Assembly (NCBI RefSeq): GCF_025685645.1
Contig: NZ_JAGSYF010000002.1
Location: forward strand, 992,907-1,056,906
Direction of reading: 5' to 3'
Origin: Edaphobacter bradus
GTDB taxonomy: Bacteria; Acidobacteriota; Terriglobia; Terriglobales; Acidobacteriaceae
Length of the DNA stretch: 64,000 nt
Shown piece by piece: positions 7,775 through 16,011 of the stretch. A program made the position numbers and the translations under genes. Position 1 is the first letter of the stretch, and each line of letters starts with the position of its first letter. Below the pieces are notes generated by a model that saw only the letters and a program-made list of their open reading frames with translations, was not told the origin of the DNA and did no database searches.

Positions 7775-9178
7775 ATGACCAACAAAATGTGGGCTTTGCT
7801 CTTGTTCTCCAGTCTTTTGCTTGCTGGGGTTGGAATCATAGCGTGCAGTAGCAGTGGCTCTTCAGGCACAGGCACAGGGATGGGAATGGCTACTGTAAGC
7901 ATTAGTGACCCTGCTACTTGTGCGGGTCCGAGCGGACCCTTTGCTCATGTCTATGTGACGATCACTGACGTTCAGGCGCACGTCAGCTCCACGGCCGGAG
8001 ACAACGATCCCGGCTGGAAGGACCTGACCCCCAATCTCTCAAAGTCTCCTAAGCAGATTGATCTGCTTGGACAGGCGAACAACCAGTGCTTCCTGGCGAC
8101 GCTGGGAGACGCGCAGCAGCTTCAGGCGGGGAACTATCAGCAGATCCGGCTGATCCTTGCCGACAACGGCGCGAACATCCCAAACAGCCTATGCACGAGC
8201 TCGGCCAACTGTGTGGTGCTGACGGCTGACCACAGCGTGCATACGCTGCAGCTCTCGAGCGAATCGAAGACCGGAATCAAGATTCCGTCGGGGCAGATTG
8301 CTTCCGGCGGCTTCAATATAGCGGCAGGCCAGACGAAGGATCTCGACCTCGACTTCAATACGTGCGAGTCCATCGTGCTGGAAGGCAATGGAGAGTATCG
8401 CCTGAAGCCGGTACTGCATGCGGGCGAGGTCAGCACCACCTCTACCTCGATCAACGGCAAGGTGCTGGACAAGACGACCGGCAACCCTGTAAACGGAACC
8501 GTGCTGGTGGCCCTGGAACAGAAGGACGCTGCTGGTGTGGACCGCATTGTGATGTCGACGCTGGCAGGCGCGGATGGCAGCTTCGTCTTCTGCCCGATCC
8601 CGGCAGGAACGTATGACGTGGTGATTGTGGGCGAGCGGGCTGACGGAGTTGCCTACCAGCCTTCGATCGTGACCTCCATTGCGAACGGCGAGACCACTGG
8701 GAACGTCAACCTCTATGCAGGGGTGGCGGGAACGCTGGGGAGCGCCGCTCTTGCAGGGACGGTGACGTCGCAGAACAGCGCGAACAGCGGCACGGTCGCG
8801 GACATTGACCTGAGCGCTTTGGAAACGGTGGGGACCGGCACCTTTACGATTCCACTGGTTCCCAATGCGCAGCAGCCTTCGGCAGAGCTTGCAGTGGAGA
8901 CTGCGGCGTCGTCCAGCTGCCCAACGGGCACGGATTGCGTGAAGTATTCGATGACGCTTGCTGCCGGAGGCCCGTATGTCGGCGCCTTCTCTGCCAGCGG
9001 AGTGACGCTGACGCAGAGCTCGCCGCTTGCGACGTACGTTGTTGATGGCCTGGCATTTGTGCCTGGTGGCGGCGTTGTGCCGGACTGCTCCCCATCCGAA
9101 CTGAAGTCGCAGGCCTATCCGCTGGTGAGCAGCTTCTCGCTCACCGTACAGACGTTGCCCTTCACTCAATGCCAATAG
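7775..9178 (+). CDS. DUF4382 domain lipoprotein with carboxypeptidase-regulatory-like domain
   Basis: Exported protein of unknown function, 467 residues. A hydrophobic N-terminus ends in a lipobox-like GIIAC (Cys about residue 24), so lipid anchoring is likely. A DUF4382 domain follows (about 38-220, starting ATVSISDPATC and containing HVYVTITDVQAHV), then a Cna-B/carboxypeptidase-regulatory-like beta-sandwich (about 225-290, INGKVLDKTTGNPV to AGTYDVVIVG), then a Thr/Ala/Gly-rich C-terminal part ending in Cys. A paralogue with the same architecture is at 13527-14987. A strong terminator follows directly, so the gene is probably monocistronic. Confidence 0.88.
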   Translation: MTNKMWALLLFSSLLLAGVGIIACSSSGSSGTGTGMGMATVSISDPATCAGPSGPFAHVYVTITDVQAHVSSTAGDNDPGWKDLTPNLSKSPKQIDLLGQANNQCFLATLGDAQQLQAGNYQQIRLILADNGANIPNSLCTSSANCVVLTADHSVHTLQLSSESKTGIKIPSGQIASGGFNIAAGQTKDLDLDFNTCESIVLEGNGEYRLKPVLHAGEVSTTSTSINGKVLDKTTGNPVNGTVLVALEQKDAAGVDRIVMSTLAGADGSFVFCPIPAGTYDVVIVGERADGVAYQPSIVTSIANGETTGNVNLYAGVAGTLGSAALAGTVTSQNSANSGTVADIDLSALETVGTGTFTIPLVPNAQQPSAELAVETAASSSCPTGTDCVKYSMTLAAGGPYVGAFSASGVTLTQSSPLATYVVDGLAFVPGGGVVPDCSPSELKSQAYPLVSSFSLTVQTLPFTQCQ

Positions 9179-9189
9179 TCGGCTAAACC

Positions 9190-9229
9190 AGCGTGGGCCG
9201 GAGTCGAGTGACTCCGGTTCACGCTTTTT
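9190..9229 (+). terminator. Rho-independent terminator of the first DUF4382 gene
   Basis: Stem AGCGTG / CCGGAGTC with loop GAGT, then GACTCCGG / CACGCT, interrupted by a GG-TT internal bulge, followed by TTTTT. It starts 12 bases after the stop codon. Confidence 0.92.
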
Positions 9230-9456
9230 GTTCGAGGGAGAGGCTGACTCCTCCGTTGTATTGCGGAAGTGACAACATGCGTGGCAACGTCAAAGGCGAA
9301 CGCGGAGGGCGCAAAGGTGAACGCAAAGGACGCAAAGTGCGAGCGCGGCTCCGGAATAGGATCTTAGCCCTTTAGAGAAATGTTCGTGTCAGTATTGCCG
9401 CTGAGTTTGATTCGCAAGTGCTTGCTTCAGCGGGAGTTGAGAAGGAGAGTCGAGAG

Positions 9457-11235
9457 ATGAGAGTGGCGACGCCTTGCGGGGAGCGTATGAAGATTGGTCT
9501 GGTTCTGGGGATGCTGGCGTGCGCGGCGGGGACGGTGTTGGCGGCCGGTGGGGATAAGCCAGGTTTGGGGCCAGGGTCGGGGCCAGGTTCGAGGCTGGAT
9601 TTTGGGCCGAACGTGATGGTCTTCTCGCCGCAGATGCCGGCGGAGGAGATCCAGGCGCAGATCGACAAGGTCTACGCGGTGCAGCAGCACAACGAGTTCG
9701 GGCCGGAGCGCAATGCGCTGCTATTTCTTCCGGGCGAGTACAAGGTGGATCTCCCCGTGGGGTTCTACACGCAGGCTCTGGGGCTGGGTGCGTCGCCCGA
9801 TAGCGTACATATCTCAGGCAATGTGCATGTGGACGCAGCGAGCAGGAACAACAATGCGACAACGACCTTCTGGAGGGCGGCGGAGGGCTTTTCGGTGACG
9901 CCGGAGGACGGCACGATGCAGTGGGCGGTGTCGCAGGCCGTCGCGTTTCGGCGGATGCATGTGAAGGGCGATATGGTGCTGCACCAGAAGAGGGGCTGGG
10001 CGAGCGGCGGATGGATGTCGGACACGCTGGTGGACGGGAATGTGGGGTCGGGGACGCAGCAACAATGGATCTCGCGGAACAGTGAGTGGAAGAGCTGGAC
10101 GGGTTCGAACTGGAACATGGTGTTTGTCGGTGTTCCGCAGGCCCCGGCGGGGGAGTGGCCGCAACCGCCGTATACGAAGGTTGGAGAGACGCCGGTGGTG
10201 CGGGAGAAGCCATTTCTTGTCGTGGATAAGGCTGGCAGGTATGGCGTGCGGGTTCCTTCGCTGCGGAGGAACAGTGCGGGGATCACGTGGCATGGCGGCG
10301 CGACGCCGGGAACGACGATTCCGATGGAGAAGTTTTATATCGCTCGGGCGGGTGTGGACTCCGCGGAGACGATCAATGCGCAGCTGGCGAAGGGGAAGAA
10401 TCTGCTGCTGACGCCGGGGATCTATGAGCTGACGGATGCGATTCACGTGACGCAGCCGAATACAGTGGTGCTCGGGCTGGGGTTCGCTACGCTGAAGCCC
10501 GTGAAGGGCACAGCGGCGATGACGACGGCGGACGTGGATGGCATCATCGTCGCGGGGCTGTTGTTCGATGCGGGAGAGACGAAGTCTCCGGTGCTGCTGG
10601 AGGTGGGTCCGGAGGGTAGCAGGGCAAGCCATGAGAAGAACCCGATCTGCGTGGAGGATGTGTTCTTTCGCGTCGGTGGCGCGGGAGTGGGGCGCGCAGT
10701 GGCGAATCTGGAGATCAATAGCAATGACACGATCGTCGACCACACGTGGATATGGCGCGCAGACCATGGACGAGGCGTGGGCTGGGACAGCAATGTGAGC
10801 GCGCACGGGCTCGTGGTGAATGGCAACGACGTAACGGCGTATGGATTGTTCGTCGAGCACCACCAGCAGTTTCAGGTGTTGTGGAACGGCAAGGGCGGGC
10901 GGACGTATTTTTATCAGTCGGAGATTCCTTACGATCCTCCCGACCAGAAGAGCTATACGAGCGGGCTGGGGACGAATGGATGGGCGTCGTACAAGGTGGC
11001 CGATGGGGTGACGAGTCATGAGGCGTGGGGGCTGGGAATCTACAGTGTCTTCCGGCATCCGGATGTCGTGCTGACGCGGGCGATCGAGGTTCCGAAGGAC
11101 CCGAATGTGCGGTTTCATCACATGATCACGGTGGCCCTGGATGACAAGGGCGAGATCAGCAACGTGATCAACGACGCAGGCGGGGCTGCGGTGCCGAAGC
11201 CGCGGGTGACTCCGAAGGTGACGAGCTATCCGTAG
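9457..11235 (+). CDS. Secreted right-handed beta-helix (pectin-lyase-fold) protein
   Basis: Exported protein, 592 residues, substrate unknown. The start at 9457 has AAGGAGAG seven bases upstream; ATG 9487 (MKIGLVLGML) is possible and would place the signal peptide at the very N-terminus. After the signal peptide (ending near TVLAAG) there is a region DFGPNVMVFSPQMPAEEIQ, then two rounds of short beta-strand coils of pectin-lyase-like character (GEYKVDLPVGFYTQALGLG and later GIYELTDAIHV, VVLGLGFATLKP). Several Asn/Asp-rich turns such as NLEINSNDTIVDHTWIW are typical of beta-helix ladders. Proteins of this type are often annotated as adenylyl cyclase or F5/8-type; I see no basis for an enzymatic name. 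Confidence 0.72.
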   Translation: MRVATPCGERMKIGLVLGMLACAAGTVLAAGGDKPGLGPGSGPGSRLDFGPNVMVFSPQMPAEEIQAQIDKVYAVQQHNEFGPERNALLFLPGEYKVDLPVGFYTQALGLGASPDSVHISGNVHVDAASRNNNATTTFWRAAEGFSVTPEDGTMQWAVSQAVAFRRMHVKGDMVLHQKRGWASGGWMSDTLVDGNVGSGTQQQWISRNSEWKSWTGSNWNMVFVGVPQAPAGEWPQPPYTKVGETPVVREKPFLVVDKAGRYGVRVPSLRRNSAGITWHGGATPGTTIPMEKFYIARAGVDSAETINAQLAKGKNLLLTPGIYELTDAIHVTQPNTVVLGLGFATLKPVKGTAAMTTADVDGIIVAGLLFDAGETKSPVLLEVGPEGSRASHEKNPICVEDVFFRVGGAGVGRAVANLEINSNDTIVDHTWIWRADHGRGVGWDSNVSAHGLVVNGNDVTAYGLFVEHHQQFQVLWNGKGGRTYFYQSEIPYDPPDQKSYTSGLGTNGWASYKVADGVTSHEAWGLGIYSVFRHPDVVLTRAIEVPKDPNVRFHHMITVALDDKGEISNVINDAGGAAVPKPRVTPKVTSYP

Positions 11236-11271
11236 GTGAAAACGTGCGAACGAAGGCGGATCGCAGTACGA

Positions 11272-11299
11272 TTTGAATTACATCGCATTGCGATATAAT
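11272..11299 (+). promoter_or_regulatory. Promoter of marR-ClC operon with embedded palindromic operator
   Basis: TTTGAA (11272-11277), 16-base spacer, perfect TATAAT (11294-11299). The spacer holds the 13-base palindrome ATCGCA-T-TGCGAT (11282-11294) that runs into the -10 box. This is where an autorepressing MarR dimer would be expected to bind. Confidence 0.65.
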
Positions 11300-11348
11300 T
11301 TGGTTAGTGCTGCTGTTGCCGCGGCATTAGCTACCGCCTCCGGGGTGC

Positions 11349-11801
11349 ATGGATTTGAAGACGAAGCATTGGATCGACAAGGAGACTGTTCAGGACCTTG
11401 CGTGGTTTCGCTATAACCTGCGCAAGTTTCTGCGGTTCAGCGAGGATGCGGCGCGGGAGTGCGGTGTGACTCCGCAGCAGCACCAGTTGATGCTGGGAAT
11501 CGCCGGATTTAACGGGTCGGGGTCGGCCACGATCTCTGAGCTGGCGGAGTTTCTGCAGGAGAAGAACCACTCGGTCGTGGGACTGGTGGAGCGCGCGATT
11601 CAGAGCGATCTTGTCCGGCGGCAGAGCAGCGAGGCGGACCGGCGCGCCGTGGTGGTCTCGCTGACGCAGCGCGGGGAAGAGGTGCTCGCCGCGCTGACGG
11701 CGATTCATCAGGAGGAGATTAAGCGGACCCGGGCAGGATTTCTCACTCGCCGCAGGCGACGGCGCTCCCTTGCAGGCGCAGGCAGAGGCGAGCGGGCATG
11801 A
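11349..11801 (+). CDS. MarR family transcriptional regulator
   Basis: Dimeric winged-helix regulator, 150 residues. The helix-turn-helix and wing are visible as SATISELAEFLQEKNHSVV (about 58-76), then LVRRQSSEADRRAVVVSLTQRGEEVL, the DxR wing signature of MarR proteins. The C-terminus is unusually Arg-rich (TRRRRRRSLAGAGRGERA), perhaps because it overlaps the next gene. Its stop overlaps the start of the ClC gene by four bases (ATGA), indicating translational coupling. A palindrome in the upstream promoter suggests autoregulation. Confidence 0.87.
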   Translation: MDLKTKHWIDKETVQDLAWFRYNLRKFLRFSEDAARECGVTPQQHQLMLGIAGFNGSGSATISELAEFLQEKNHSVVGLVERAIQSDLVRRQSSEADRRAVVVSLTQRGEEVLAALTAIHQEEIKRTRAGFLTRRRRRRSLAGAGRGERA

Positions 11802-13168
11802 CGACGAAGACAGGAGAGACTGCGACGCAGAGATGGTTCATGAGGCATCCGTTCTTCCGGAGATTGCCTGCGCTGGTTCGCGAAGACCTGAGGAAGGTGT
11901 ATGAGCGCGACCTGCGGAAATGGCTGATCATCGCTCCCATCATCGGGGTGACGAGCGGGCTGATGATTACGGCGATTGCGGAGCTGCTGCTTGGAAGAAT
12001 GTGGCCTGCGGTGCTGGGCTTCTACCTGCGGCATCACTGGGCGATTATTCCCGGGCTGGTGGTTGGCTTCGTCATCACTGGACTGCTCATGCAGTATCTG
12101 ACTCCGTCGCCGGATGAGCATTCTACCGAGGAGATTATTCGCTCGTACCATGAGCGCGATGGCGTGGTGAATCTGCGGCCGATGCTGCCGAAGCTGCTGG
12201 CGGCGATTACGACAGTGGGGTTCGGCGGCAGCACGGCGCTGGAGGGGCCGAGCATCTACGGCGGGGCCGCGATCGGGTCATGGCTGTGGGGAAAGCTGCG
12301 GCGGTTGCGTCTTCGGGACCGTGACCGCCGCATCATGCTGATCTGCGGTGCGGCGGCGGGAATGTCGGCGATCTTTCGCGCGCCGCTGACGGGGATCGTC
12401 TTCGCGCTGGAGATGCCTTACCGCGATGACCTGGCGCATGAGGCGCTGGTGCCTTCGCTGATCGCGTCGGTCTGCTCGTTTGTGACGCTCAGCTCGTTTA
12501 TGGGCGGAGCTCCGCTGTTCAACTTCGAAGGCATCGCCGGGTTTACGCGGCGAGATCTCTATTGGAGCGCGCTGCTTGGCCTGATTGTGGGGCTGGTCGC
12601 GATGGCGTATGTCATCACGTTCCGCCGCGCGCGCAGGTTCGTGGTGAAGTGGAGCCTGCCGCACTGGCAGAAGCTCGCGATCGGAGGCTTTCTGACGGGA
12701 GTGTGTGGGTGGCTCTTTCTGCACATGTATCCGGGGACTTTGATGCCGATTGGCCCGAACTACGAGGCAGTGGGCGAGGTCCTGAAGAAGCATCACAGCA
12801 CGCTGCAACTGCTTGTCTTCAGCGTGCTGAAGCTCGCGGCTACGCTCTTCACGCTGGCTTCGGGTGGCGTGAGCGCGATGTTCGTGCCGCTGTTTCTGAC
12901 AGGCGGCACGATTGGGACGGCCTTTGCGCAATCGGTGGTGCACAGCCCTTCGCTCGGGCTCTATGCTGCGGTTGGCATGGCATCGTTTATCGCGGCGGGG
13001 TATAAGACTCCTCTTGCGGCGGTGGTCTTTGTGGCGGAGGCGACGGGAGGCCATGCGTTCATCATCCCTGCGCTGGTCGGAGCGGCGGTGGCGTATGCGG
13101 TCTCGGGCGATGCCTCGGCCTCGGGAGATCAGCGTCTGCACGGCGGCGTGAAGGCGCAGGAGATTTAA
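11798..13168 (+). CDS. ClC family chloride channel/transporter
   Basis: Polytopic inner-membrane chloride channel or Cl-/H+ antiporter, 456 residues. ClC landmarks are present: the TALEGPSI segment corresponding to GREGP with the gating Glu, the AAGMSAIFRAPLTGIVFALE helix pair, and ASGGVSAMFVP corresponding to GGxFxP. The N-terminus is cytosolic and basic, and no C-terminal CBS domains are present. It is translationally coupled to the upstream MarR regulator, so that regulator probably controls it. The physiological role could be acid resistance, but this is inference from the family. Confidence 0.92.
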   Translation: MTTKTGETATQRWFMRHPFFRRLPALVREDLRKVYERDLRKWLIIAPIIGVTSGLMITAIAELLLGRMWPAVLGFYLRHHWAIIPGLVVGFVITGLLMQYLTPSPDEHSTEEIIRSYHERDGVVNLRPMLPKLLAAITTVGFGGSTALEGPSIYGGAAIGSWLWGKLRRLRLRDRDRRIMLICGAAAGMSAIFRAPLTGIVFALEMPYRDDLAHEALVPSLIASVCSFVTLSSFMGGAPLFNFEGIAGFTRRDLYWSALLGLIVGLVAMAYVITFRRARRFVVKWSLPHWQKLAIGGFLTGVCGWLFLHMYPGTLMPIGPNYEAVGEVLKKHHSTLQLLVFSVLKLAATLFTLASGGVSAMFVPLFLTGGTIGTAFAQSVVHSPSLGLYAAVGMASFIAAGYKTPLAAVVFVAEATGGHAFIIPALVGAAVAYAVSGDASASGDQRLHGGVKAQEI

Positions 13169-13526
13169 GGGCGCAGAGGCGAACGCGACGGCACGGAAGG
13201 TTGTGAATTAGTGCGAGCCGGGGTGGGGGAAAAGTCCAGATTGGAGATGAAATTGCTCGGCAAAAACACCCTCTGAGCGGCCGTTTTCGCCGTTAGAGGG
13301 CGAGGGCACGCCGGTGTCCTTAAGTTGTGGTGGGTGTACGACTAAAGGGTCATTGCTGGATATGGTTCCAAATTGGTTCATTAGGGGTGGCGCGCGTGGA
13401 GTACTACGCTCTAAAACGCACCGAGCATCGCGCCTGAAGTGCTTGCGTAGCAGAACTTACCTCCCCAGAGGTTCGGCTTTCTGGGTCGCGGCAGAAGACA
13501 ATATTCGGTTCACCGAAAGGGCCCCC
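13169..13526. other. Gene-free stretch upstream of second DUF4382 gene
   Basis: No gene supported. An imperfect hairpin (CCCTCTGAGCGGC and GCCGTTAGAGGG, about 13269-13299) may end the ClC transcript. An open frame runs in from 13314 but its residues resemble no family, and the real start is at 13527. Confidence 0.45.
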
Positions 13527-14987
13527 ATGTCTACCAATCGAGATACCAGTACCTCGAAGTTGTTGCGCCTCCCCACTCTTCTCTCCATTCTTTTTGGAAC
13601 ACTCGCGCTGGCGATCGCAATTGTTGCCGGCTGCAGCAGCGGCATCAACTCTTCGTCGACACCGACGGGCAACAGCACGCTGGGGACGGCTTCGGTGAGG
13701 ATCAGCGATCCTTCCACATGTACAGCCCCCAATGGACCTTACGCGCACGTGTACATCACGGTCGCCGACATTCAGGCCCACACGAGCGCGCACGCCGGGG
13801 CGAATGATGCGGGCTGGGTGGACCTGACGCCAAACCTGCCCGCGGCTCCTGTGCAGATTGACCTGCTGGGACAGGCGAACAACCAGTGCTTTCTGGCGAC
13901 GCTGGGAGCAACGCAACAACTGCAGCCGGGCAACTACCAGCAGATTCGCGTGATTCTTGCGGACACGGCCTCGTTGACCAGCGGCAAGGGCGATGCGTGC
14001 ACAAACGGTTTGAACTGCGTGGTGCTGAACGATGGCAGTACGTATCCTCTGCAGCTCTCGAGTGAGTCGAAGACAGGCATCAAGATTCCGCTGGGGCAGA
14101 TTGCGAACGGTGGATTCCATGTCGGCGCGGGACAGACTAAGGACCTGGACATCGACTTCGACACCTGCGACTCGATTGTGCAGAACGGCGACGGGACCTA
14201 CCAGCTGAAGCCTGTGCTGCATGCCGGCGAGGTGAGCAGCATTGCAGGCACGTCGATCAACGGCACAGTCGTAGACAGCGCGACGGGAAGCCAGATCAAT
14301 GGCGTGGTGACAGTTGCGCTGGAGCAGAAGGACGCGAACGGCATCGATCGCGTGTTCATGAGCACGATGACGGACTCGAATGGGATGTTCGTGTTCTGCC
14401 CGCTTCCTTCGGGAACTTACGATGTTGTGATTGTGGGGCGGGACAGCACGGGCGTGGTGTACTCGCCGACCGTGGTGACGGGAGTCACGACGGGTTCGAC
14501 GGTCTCGACTGTGGCGCTGCATGCGCTGCCGGGGGTTTCGGCCGGGGCGGCTGTGCTACAGGGGCAGGTGACAACGCAGAACGGCGCAAACCCGCCCGCC
14601 GGCACGGCCGCCCACGTTCAGATCAGCACACTGGAGACCGTGGCGAGCTCTCTGACCGTGACGGTGCCGCTGGTTCCAAGCTACTCGAGCGTGCAGGTTG
14701 CGCTGGCGACGGCGAACAATCTGAGCTGCCCGGCGGGGACGGACTGCACAAGCTACAACCTGAAGACGTCGGCCGGGCCGGCGTTCGTGGGAACGTACTC
14801 TTCGAGCGGAATTACGCTGACGCCGAGCGCGCTTCCGGCGTCGTACATCGTGGATGGACTGGCGACGGTTCCGGCATCAGGCGGGACCGCGGACTGCACG
14901 AACAGCGAGCTGAAGGCTCCGGCTGTGACTCCGGTGGTAGGGGTCTCGACTTCGGTCGCGACGCTTGCGTACACCGGATGCCAATAG
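13527..14987 (+). CDS. DUF4382 domain lipoprotein, second paralogue
   Basis: 486-residue exported protein with the same layout as the one at 7775: hydrophobic N-terminus with a lipobox-like IVAGC (Cys about residue 36), DUF4382 domain beginning ASVRISDPSTC and containing HVYITVADIQAH, a carboxypeptidase-regulatory-like sandwich (SINGTVVDSATGSQ to GTYDVVIVG), then a Ser/Thr-rich C-terminus ending CQ. The start at 13527 (MSTNRDTSTSK) was chosen because GAAAGG lies just upstream and the signal sequence begins there. The two copies align along most of their length, so they arose by duplication; the ClC operon and the beta-helix gene now lie between them. Confidence 0.88.
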   Translation: MSTNRDTSTSKLLRLPTLLSILFGTLALAIAIVAGCSSGINSSSTPTGNSTLGTASVRISDPSTCTAPNGPYAHVYITVADIQAHTSAHAGANDAGWVDLTPNLPAAPVQIDLLGQANNQCFLATLGATQQLQPGNYQQIRVILADTASLTSGKGDACTNGLNCVVLNDGSTYPLQLSSESKTGIKIPLGQIANGGFHVGAGQTKDLDIDFDTCDSIVQNGDGTYQLKPVLHAGEVSSIAGTSINGTVVDSATGSQINGVVTVALEQKDANGIDRVFMSTMTDSNGMFVFCPLPSGTYDVVIVGRDSTGVVYSPTVVTGVTTGSTVSTVALHALPGVSAGAAVLQGQVTTQNGANPPAGTAAHVQISTLETVASSLTVTVPLVPSYSSVQVALATANNLSCPAGTDCTSYNLKTSAGPAFVGTYSSSGITLTPSALPASYIVDGLATVPASGGTADCTNSELKAPAVTPVVGVSTSVATLAYTGCQ

Positions 14988-15007
14988 CTGGCTGACGTGG
15001 ATGCGGA

Positions 15008-15038
15008 GAGTCCGCCCTTCGGGGCGGACTTTCTTTTT
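15008..15038 (+). terminator. Rho-independent terminator of the second DUF4382 gene
   Basis: GTCCGCCC-TTCG-GGGCGGAC followed by TTTCTTTTT. A UUCG tetraloop on a perfect GC stem makes this a textbook terminator. Confidence 0.95.
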
Positions 15039-15060
15039 GCGCGGGCTAACGTTTTCCAAT

Positions 15061-15090
15061 TTGACATGCAACCATTTGGTTGCCTATAGT
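15061..15090 (+). promoter_or_regulatory. Promoter and operator of arsR-SRPBCC operon
   Basis: TTGACA (15061-15066), 18-base spacer, TATAGT (15085-15090). The spacer is filled by the perfect inverted repeat GCAACCA-TT-TGGTTGC (15068-15083). The site begins one base after the preceding terminator region ends its spacer and lies ten bases before the ATG at 15100. Confidence 0.88.
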
Positions 15091-15099
15091 CTGTAGTCG

Positions 15100-15429
15100 A
15101 TGGATGCGGATGCAGTCTTCAAGGCGCTGGCCGATGCAAGCAGGAGGCAGTTGCTGGACCGTCTGTTTGCGAAGAATGGCCAGACGCTGAGCGAGCTGTG
15201 CGTGGGCCTGGATATGACGCGGCAGGCCGTCTCGAAGCACCTTGCTTTGTTGGAGGAGGCGAATCTTGTGGCGACGCGCAAGCACGGCCGGGAGAAGCTG
15301 CACTACCTGAATCCCGTTCCCATCAGCGAGATTGCGGAGCGTTGGATTGGCAAGTATGAGCGGGCTCGTTTGAGCGCGCTTAGTGACCTCAAGAAGAACC
15401 TGGAAGGCAAAAGGAGCAGAGAGCAATGA
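15100..15429 (+). CDS. ArsR family winged-helix regulator
   Basis: 109-residue repressor of the ArsR/SmtB type lacking the usual metal-binding Cys box. The DNA-binding part is FKALADASRRQLLDRLF (about 7-23) and the recognition helix MTRQAVSKHLALLEEANLV (about 44-62), followed by the wing KHGREKLHYLNP. This is the subtype that travels with SRPBCC/AHSA1 genes. The stop overlaps the next gene by four bases (ATGA). The palindrome in its promoter is the likely autoregulatory site. With only ten bases between the -10 box and the ATG, the transcript has almost no leader. Confidence 0.93.
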   Translation: MDADAVFKALADASRRQLLDRLFAKNGQTLSELCVGLDMTRQAVSKHLALLEEANLVATRKHGREKLHYLNPVPISEIAERWIGKYERARLSALSDLKKNLEGKRSREQ

Positions 15430-15887
15430 GCAACGACAAATTCGTATATGTGACGTATATCCGTACGACTCCTGAGAAGCTGTGGGAGGCGCTGACGAAG
15501 CCGGAGTTTACACGGCAGTACTGGTGCGAGTGCTGGCACGATACGGCGTGGGAGGCAGGCTCGCCGTGGAAGCTGATGATCCCCGATGGCCGCGTGGCCG
15601 ATAGCGGCGAGGTCGTGGAGATCGATAAGCCCAGGCGGCTGGTGTTGCGGTGGCGCAACGAGTTTATTCCAGAGATGAAGGCCGAGGGCTATTCGAGGTG
15701 CGTCTTTGAACTTGAGCCGAAGGGCGAGACGGTGAAGCTTACTGTGGTCCACACGATCGACGTTCCAGAGTCGAAGTTTCTGGAGAGCGTTTCGAACGGC
15801 TGGCCGGGGATTCTTTCGAGTCTGAAGAGCCTGCTGGAGACGGGGGACGGGCTGGAGGCGACGAAGCATTGGCCGAAGGGGATGTAA
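15426..15887 (+). CDS. SRPBCC domain protein (AHSA1 type)
   Basis: 153-residue START/Bet v1-like ligand-binding protein. The opening VYVTYIRTTPEKLWEALTKP and the later GEVVEIDKPRRLVLRW are signature strands of the AHSA1 family, which forms a hydrophobic cavity for an unknown ligand. It is translationally coupled to the ArsR-like gene, a common pairing in which the regulator controls the SRPBCC gene. The substrate is not predictable from sequence. Confidence 0.9.
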   Translation: MSNDKFVYVTYIRTTPEKLWEALTKPEFTRQYWCECWHDTAWEAGSPWKLMIPDGRVADSGEVVEIDKPRRLVLRWRNEFIPEMKAEGYSRCVFELEPKGETVKLTVVHTIDVPESKFLESVSNGWPGILSSLKSLLETGDGLEATKHWPKGM

Positions 15888-16011
15888 CGGGCGGGACGTG
15901 ATGGCGGGACGTGGCGGATCGGGCGAGGGGTTGCGCGACCGGTCCGCTGCGGCGGGCGTATACTTTGTGCGCCTGCTGGAGTAGTCGGCGGGCGGAAGGG
16001 CCGGTGACCGT

